A DNA stretch of 9,334 nt from Sulfuricurvum sp. (GTDB lineage: Bacteria > Campylobacterota > Campylobacteria > Campylobacterales > Sulfurimonadaceae), in assembly GCA_030679635.1 (NCBI GenBank), contig JAUXSZ010000216.1:1-9334 (forward strand), read 5' to 3'. Of this stretch, positions 6,149 to 9,334 are shown piece by piece. The stretch's first letter is position 1. Every line of letters begins with the position of its first letter. Under the pieces are notes generated by a model. That model was not told where the DNA came from. It did no database searches and saw only the letters and a program-made list of their open reading frames with translations. A program made the translations under genes and the position numbers.

Positions 6149-7327
6149 ATGCCCGATAAAAAATTATTTATTTTAACGACGATACTCATCACCATTGGAA
6201 TTATTTGTTCGTATACGCTTTCGGCTTATGCCGTTATCTTATTCGAATACAACGCGTTTCATTTTGTTTTTCGTGAACTCTTGATTGCGATTATTTCCAT
6301 TTTATTGATGTGGACGATTGCTCAGCTTGACCCTGAGGTATGGCTTCATCCACTGGGCTTAACCCTGTTTTGGGGGGGGATTGTTCTGATGGTAGCGATG
6401 CCGTTTCTCCCCTCTTTTTTGGTAAGTGAAGTCGGGGGAGCGAAACGATGGATCAAGATTCTCGGGATGTCGATCGCTCCGGTTGAGTTTTTCAAGATAG
6501 GATTTGTCTATTTTCTAGCCTGGAGTTTTTCACGCAAACTGGGGCACCATGGCGGTATGGGGGTCAAAGAAGAGTTCAAGCGGTTTTTACCCTATGCCGC
6601 GCTCTTTATTTTGATCATGTTTTTGATTGCTATTGTTCAAAACGATTTAGGACAAGTGGTTGTTTTGTCATTGACTCTCGCGTTTATGCTCTTTTTTGCA
6701 GGGAGCAGTTTTCGCTTTTTTCTCAGTCTCATCGGCGGGGCAGTCCTATTTTTTCTTTTATTTATTGCAATGGCTCCACACCGAATCAACCGTATTCTTT
6801 CATGGTGGGCATCGGCACAGAGCACCATCCTCGCTTTTTTCCCTGAATCGATTGCCAAACATTTGCGGATTGCGAACGGGGAAGAGGCGTATCAGATCGG
6901 TCACTCGCTCAACGCTATCCATAACGGTGGAATTTTGGGAACGGGTTTGGGGAACGGTACCTTTAAGCTCGGATTTTTGAGCGAAGTACATACCGACTTT
7001 GTCCTTGCCGGAATCGCCGAAGAGTTTGGATTTTTGGGAGTGCTTGGGGTGACGATGCTCTTTATTATGATTTTGCACCGCCTCTTTAAAATTGCCAATC
7101 GTTCTACGGATGATACGGATTATCTTTTTAGTTTGGGAGTAGGGTTGCTTATTACGTTTGCGTTTATGCTGAATGCGTACGGGATCAGCGGCCTCACGCC
7201 GATCAAGGGGATATCGGTACCGTTGCTGAGCTATGGAGGATCGGCGATGCTGGCCTCGAGCGTCGCCATTGGGATGGTTCTGATGCTCTCGAAGAAAATT
7301 AAACCTAAATCAGGTGATCAAAAATGA
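6149..7327 (+). CDS. ftsW: SEDS peptidoglycan glycosyltransferase FtsW
   Basis: FtsW polymerises lipid II into glycan strands at the division septum together with its class B PBP partner FtsI. The 392-residue, strongly hydrophobic protein shows SEDS family landmarks. G-G-A-K-R-W-I-K lies ahead of A-P-V-E-F-F-K, where many FtsW proteins have Q-P-S-E. N-D-L-G-Q follows, then the loop Y-Q-I-G-H-S-L-N-A-I-H-N-G-G. The next motif, E-V-H-T-D-F, contains Asp283, which corresponds to the catalytic aspartate of RodA/FtsW. Near the end is P-L-L-S-Y-G-G-S. The ATG at 6149 was preferred over the GTG at 6101, which lies upstream of the likely promoter; the Shine-Dalgarno (CTAAAG) is weak. RodA is the alternative paralogue, but pairing with murG and divergence from the ftsI operon favour FtsW. 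A run of eight G (6372-6379) lies in codons 75-77. Confidence 0.93.
   Translation: MPDKKLFILTTILITIGIICSYTLSAYAVILFEYNAFHFVFRELLIAIISILLMWTIAQLDPEVWLHPLGLTLFWGGIVLMVAMPFLPSFLVSEVGGAKRWIKILGMSIAPVEFFKIGFVYFLAWSFSRKLGHHGGMGVKEEFKRFLPYAALFILIMFLIAIVQNDLGQVVVLSLTLAFMLFFAGSSFRFFLSLIGGAVLFFLLFIAMAPHRINRILSWWASAQSTILAFFPESIAKHLRIANGEEAYQIGHSLNAIHNGGILGTGLGNGTFKLGFLSEVHTDFVLAGIAEEFGFLGVLGVTMLFIMILHRLFKIANRSTDDTDYLFSLGVGLLITFAFMLNAYGISGLTPIKGISVPLLSYGGSAMLASSVAIGMVLMLSKKIKPKSGDQK
6372..6379 (+). repeat. Homopolymeric G8 tract inside ftsW
   Basis: Eight consecutive G residues make up part of TGG GGG GGG (Trp75-Gly76-Gly77). G or C runs of this length are slippage-prone and underlie phase variation of surface genes in Campylobacter and Helicobacter. 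Here the host gene is expected to be essential, so regular on/off switching is unlikely. It is the only G run of this length I noticed in the window. Confidence 0.8.
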
Positions 7328-8346
7328 ATATTGTATTTACGGGCGGCGGTACCGGAGGGCACCTCGTTATCGCGTTATCGCTGGCTGAAGCGGCGCGCTC
7401 ACGAGGTCATAAAGTTATCTTTATCGGCTCTATGAGCGGACAGGATCGTCAATGGTTTGGAAACAGTACTCTGTTTGAGCAGACCTATTTTTTAGAGACG
7501 ACGGGGGTTGTCAACAAAAAAGGGGTCGGTAAACTGGTCGCTATGTGGAAAATTCTCAAAGCCGTAGTGGAGTCGCGTCGTATTATCCGTACCTTTGGTG
7601 CGGATGCCGTGGTGAGTGTCGGCGGATTTTCCGCAGCCCCTGCGGCCATTGCGAGTGTCACCATGAAAACGCCTCTGTATATCCATGAGCAAAATGCGAT
7701 TACCGGAAAACTCAATACGCTCCTGCGCCCCTATGCAAAAGGTTTTTTCAGCTCTTATGAAACAGGGGATAATTATTGTGATTATCCCGTGAACGAATCC
7801 TATTTTCAGCATGCACGTATCCGCAGTGAGGTGAAAACGATTGTTTTTCTGGGTGGATCGCAAGGGGCTAAATTCATCAATGATCTTGCGCTTGAGATAG
7901 CCCCGTGGTTGAGTGAGCGAGGAATTGCTATTATCCATCAATGTGGTGCTGCGGAAGAGGAGCGGGTGGGCCATGCGTACCGTGAGATGGGATTGGATGC
8001 CCAAGTGTATGGCTTTACCACTAAAATAGCCGAACTGATCGAGAGAAGTGATTTTGCTGTGAGCCGTTCAGGTGCGAGTACTTTGTGGGAATTGTGTGCG
8101 GCGAGAGTACCTGCCTTTTATATTCCCTATCCCAGTGCCGCAGCCGATCATCAGTTTCACAATGCGCGCTATGTTGTTGAACACAATGTCGGGTGGTGTG
8201 AGCGTCAAAGTGAGGGAATTTTCCAGAAACTAAAAGAAGCGATTGAAAGTAATATCCAATCCAAAAGTGAAGGATTGGTGCGACTCATTGCTATGAACGG
8301 TGCGCAACACATTATTGAAATGATTGAAAAGAGAAACGAAAAATAA
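7324..8346 (+). CDS. murG: UDP-N-acetylglucosamine--lipid I N-acetylglucosaminyltransferase MurG
   Basis: MurG adds GlcNAc to lipid I at the cytoplasmic face of the inner membrane, producing lipid II, the substrate of FtsW. The 340-residue GT-B protein starts with the diagnostic G-G-G-T-G-G-H (7-13). It continues with V-V-S-V-G-G-F-S-A-A-P and the conserved H-E-Q-N-A-x-x-G-x-x-N segment. The second domain has F-L-G-G-S-Q-G-A and then S-R-S-G-A-S-T-L-W-E-L, the UDP-GlcNAc-binding region. P-Y-P-x-A-A-A-D-H-Q-F-H-N-A follows. Length is slightly below the E. coli protein but normal for this lineage. The start overlaps the ftsW stop in an ATGA arrangement (7324-7327), so the two are translationally coupled. 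The gene ends four bases from the stop of the convergent small ORF. Confidence 0.97.
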   Translation: MNIVFTGGGTGGHLVIALSLAEAARSRGHKVIFIGSMSGQDRQWFGNSTLFEQTYFLETTGVVNKKGVGKLVAMWKILKAVVESRRIIRTFGADAVVSVGGFSAAPAAIASVTMKTPLYIHEQNAITGKLNTLLRPYAKGFFSSYETGDNYCDYPVNESYFQHARIRSEVKTIVFLGGSQGAKFINDLALEIAPWLSERGIAIIHQCGAAEEERVGHAYREMGLDAQVYGFTTKIAELIERSDFAVSRSGASTLWELCAARVPAFYIPYPSAAADHQFHNARYVVEHNVGWCERQSEGIFQKLKEAIESNIQSKSEGLVRLIAMNGAQHIIEMIEKRNEK

Positions 8347-8350
8347 GGCG

Positions 8351-8446
8351 TTAGATATTGATGATTTTGTGAATAACCCATAATCCAAATGCGAGGATAA
8401 TAGCACTTATAATAGCGATGCTAATAGTTCCAGTTTCGAGTTCCAT
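8351..8446 (-). CDS. 31-residue single-span membrane peptide, unknown function
   Basis: A short ORF that I read directly from the minus strand. It begins M-E-L-E-T-G-T, with two acidic residues near the N-terminus. A hydrophobic segment rich in Ile/Ala (about residues 8-25, including A-I-I-S-A-I-I-L-A-F-G-L-W-V-I) follows, and it ends H-K-I-I-N-I. Charge placement (acidic start, Lys near the end) suggests the C-terminus faces the cytoplasm. The ATG is three bases downstream of the gspF-like stop codon, and AGGA (8456-8453) stands at an ideal 6-base spacing, overlapping the end of that gene. It fills almost the whole gap to murG. I do not recognise a family. Placement suggests a small partner of the secretion/pilus platform gene, but a chance ORF cannot be excluded at this length. 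Confidence 0.55.
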   Translation of the reverse strand: MELETGTISIAIISAIILAFGLWVIHKIINI

Positions 8447-8449
8447 AGG

Positions 8450-9334
8450 CTATCCTGCAATGTCGACCATAGACCACATCGGTAGAAAAATTCCCAATGC
8501 CAAGATCAATACAAATCCCGCAATAGCAGCGATAAGGATAGGCTCAATCATGATCGCAATGTTTTCAACAATGTACGTATATCGGTTATTGTACACCCGA
8601 TTGACTTTTCCTAGCATAGTCCCCAATGATCCACTGCTCTCACCTGCCTTGATCATTTGCAATATCATCCCCTCAAACTGATTGGTTTCACGAAATCCTT
8701 GGGTCAAGGACCGGCCGTCCTCGATTGCAACAGCAATTTTTTGGAGTTCTTGTTTCATATAACTGTTTTCTACTACTCCTATCGCAATGTCCAACGCTTC
8801 AATCATCGGTATTCCGGCTTCTGTCAAGACATTGAAAAGATAAATAAAACGGCCGATCATCGCATAATAGGTGACTTTCCCTACAAGATAAATTTTGAGA
8901 AAATATTGGTCTGTTTTGACTCGAAGGGTCTGATTTGTTGAGTAAGCATAGCTAAATAGTGTTGCCAGGATAATTGCCCCCCCTATGACATACAGACCGT
9001 AGAATCGTAAAGCGTGTTCAGTCCACAGTAAAATCTTTGTTGGAAAAGGAAGCTCCATTCCGGATTCTTCAAAAAAGGTTTGAAATTGTGGGACGACAAA
9101 AGTGATGACGACAGTAAATGCGATTCCCATCGCAATAATGATAAAGAGTGGATAGCGGATTGCTTTTTTAAGCATTTGGCGGTTTTCATAAATCTGCTGA
9201 AGAATGGCAGAGAGTTTTGTAATCGCATTATTAATGGTGCCTGTTTTTTCACCTAACTCAAACATTGAGAGAGATAGGACTCCTAATTGACGCTGATAAG
9301 GGGCAATGGAACTGCTCAGACTTTGGCCGCTTTC
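8450..9334 (-). CDS. Type II secretion / type IV pilus inner-membrane platform protein (GspF/PilC/CtsF family), N-terminus beyond the window
   Basis: Platform proteins of this family sit in the inner membrane and couple the cytoplasmic ATPase to pseudopilus or pilus assembly; in C. jejuni the relative CtsF serves DNA uptake. The frame is open from the right edge (beginning E-S-G-Q-S-L) through 294 residues to a TAG at 8450-8452. Two copies of the family's repeated domain are seen. The first has E-L-G-E-K-T-G-T...L (end of domain 1), then R-Y-P-L-F-I and a membrane segment. The second has L-T-E-A-G-I-P-M-I-E-A-L, then I-E-D-G-R-S-L, then M-I-K-A-G-E-S-S-G-S-L. A final hydrophobic span follows, ending L-P-M-W-S-M-V-D. 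Roughly 100 N-terminal residues should lie outside the window. An internal ATG at 9265 is not the true start, because family sequence continues upstream of it. Whether it serves secretion, pili or competence cannot be told here. Confidence 0.92.
   Translation of the reverse strand, partial: ESGQSLSSSIAPYQRQLGVLSLSMFELGEKTGTINNAITKLSAILQQIYENRQMLKKAIRYPLFIIIAMGIAFTVVITFVVPQFQTFFEESGMELPFPTKILLWTEHALRFYGLYVIGGAIILATLFSYAYSTNQTLRVKTDQYFLKIYLVGKVTYYAMIGRFIYLFNVLTEAGIPMIEALDIAIGVVENSYMKQELQKIAVAIEDGRSLTQGFRETNQFEGMILQMIKAGESSGSLGTMLGKVNRVYNNRYTYIVENIAIMIEPILIAAIAGFVLILALGIFLPMWSMVDIAG

Noticed and set aside
7492..8004. A 170-codon minus-strand open frame inside murG
   Set aside because: It is antisense to an intact, motif-complete murG and has no recognisable family or start signal.
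8408..8413. Plus-strand TATAAT after murG as an antisense promoter
   Set aside because: It arises from the repeated Ala-Ile-Ile codons of the small ORF and has no -35, so coincidence is likely.

Overview
The window looks like a piece of a chromosome from a Campylobacterota (Epsilonproteobacteria) bacterium. The strongest clue is the block ftsI-fliE-flgC-flgB with ftsW divergent from it. That order is familiar from Helicobacter pylori, and a penicillin-binding protein next to fliE-flgC-flgB is familiar from Campylobacter jejuni. Base composition is moderate, by eye in the mid-40s % G+C. That would suit a free-living sulfur oxidiser such as a Sulfuricurvum-like organism better than Campylobacter or Helicobacter, but the genus is a guess. 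I see no phage, IS element, CRISPR array, tRNA or rRNA.

Left part (1-2952): a minus-strand pair, prfB (release factor 2) then bpt (leucyl/arginyl-tRNA-protein transferase, cut by the left edge), overlapping by 14 bases. It diverges from a plus-strand pair, panC (pantothenate synthetase) and a small lipoprotein with LEA14-like character. The 58-bp gap between the pairs carries a perfectly palindromic ATTATAAT that can act as a -10 box in both directions.

Middle part (2954-7323): minus-strand operon flgB-flgC-fliE-ftsI. It starts from a clear sigma-54 (RpoN) promoter, GG-N10-GC, about 10 bases upstream of the predicted transcript start. It encodes two flagellar proximal-rod proteins, the rod/MS-ring adaptor FliE and a class B penicillin-binding protein. 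Across a 120-bp divergent intergenic region runs ftsW, the SEDS glycosyltransferase expected to pair with FtsI, followed by murG with an ATGA overlap. Flagellar rod assembly and septal peptidoglycan synthesis are therefore interleaved.

Right part (8351-9334): a minus-strand gspF/pilC-type inner-membrane platform gene, cut by the right edge. Three bases downstream of it is a 31-codon ORF for a single-span membrane peptide with a good ribosome binding site.

Coding density is extreme. Both convergent junctions (lipoprotein/ftsI and murG/small ORF) have 1 and 4 bases between stop codons, with no recognisable terminator hairpin. No stretch over 300 bases lacks a gene. Most genes are conserved housekeeping or flagellar genes. 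The least explained items are the 31-aa membrane peptide, the lipoprotein, the G8 tract inside ftsW and the SPY variant of the RF2 stop-codon recognition motif.
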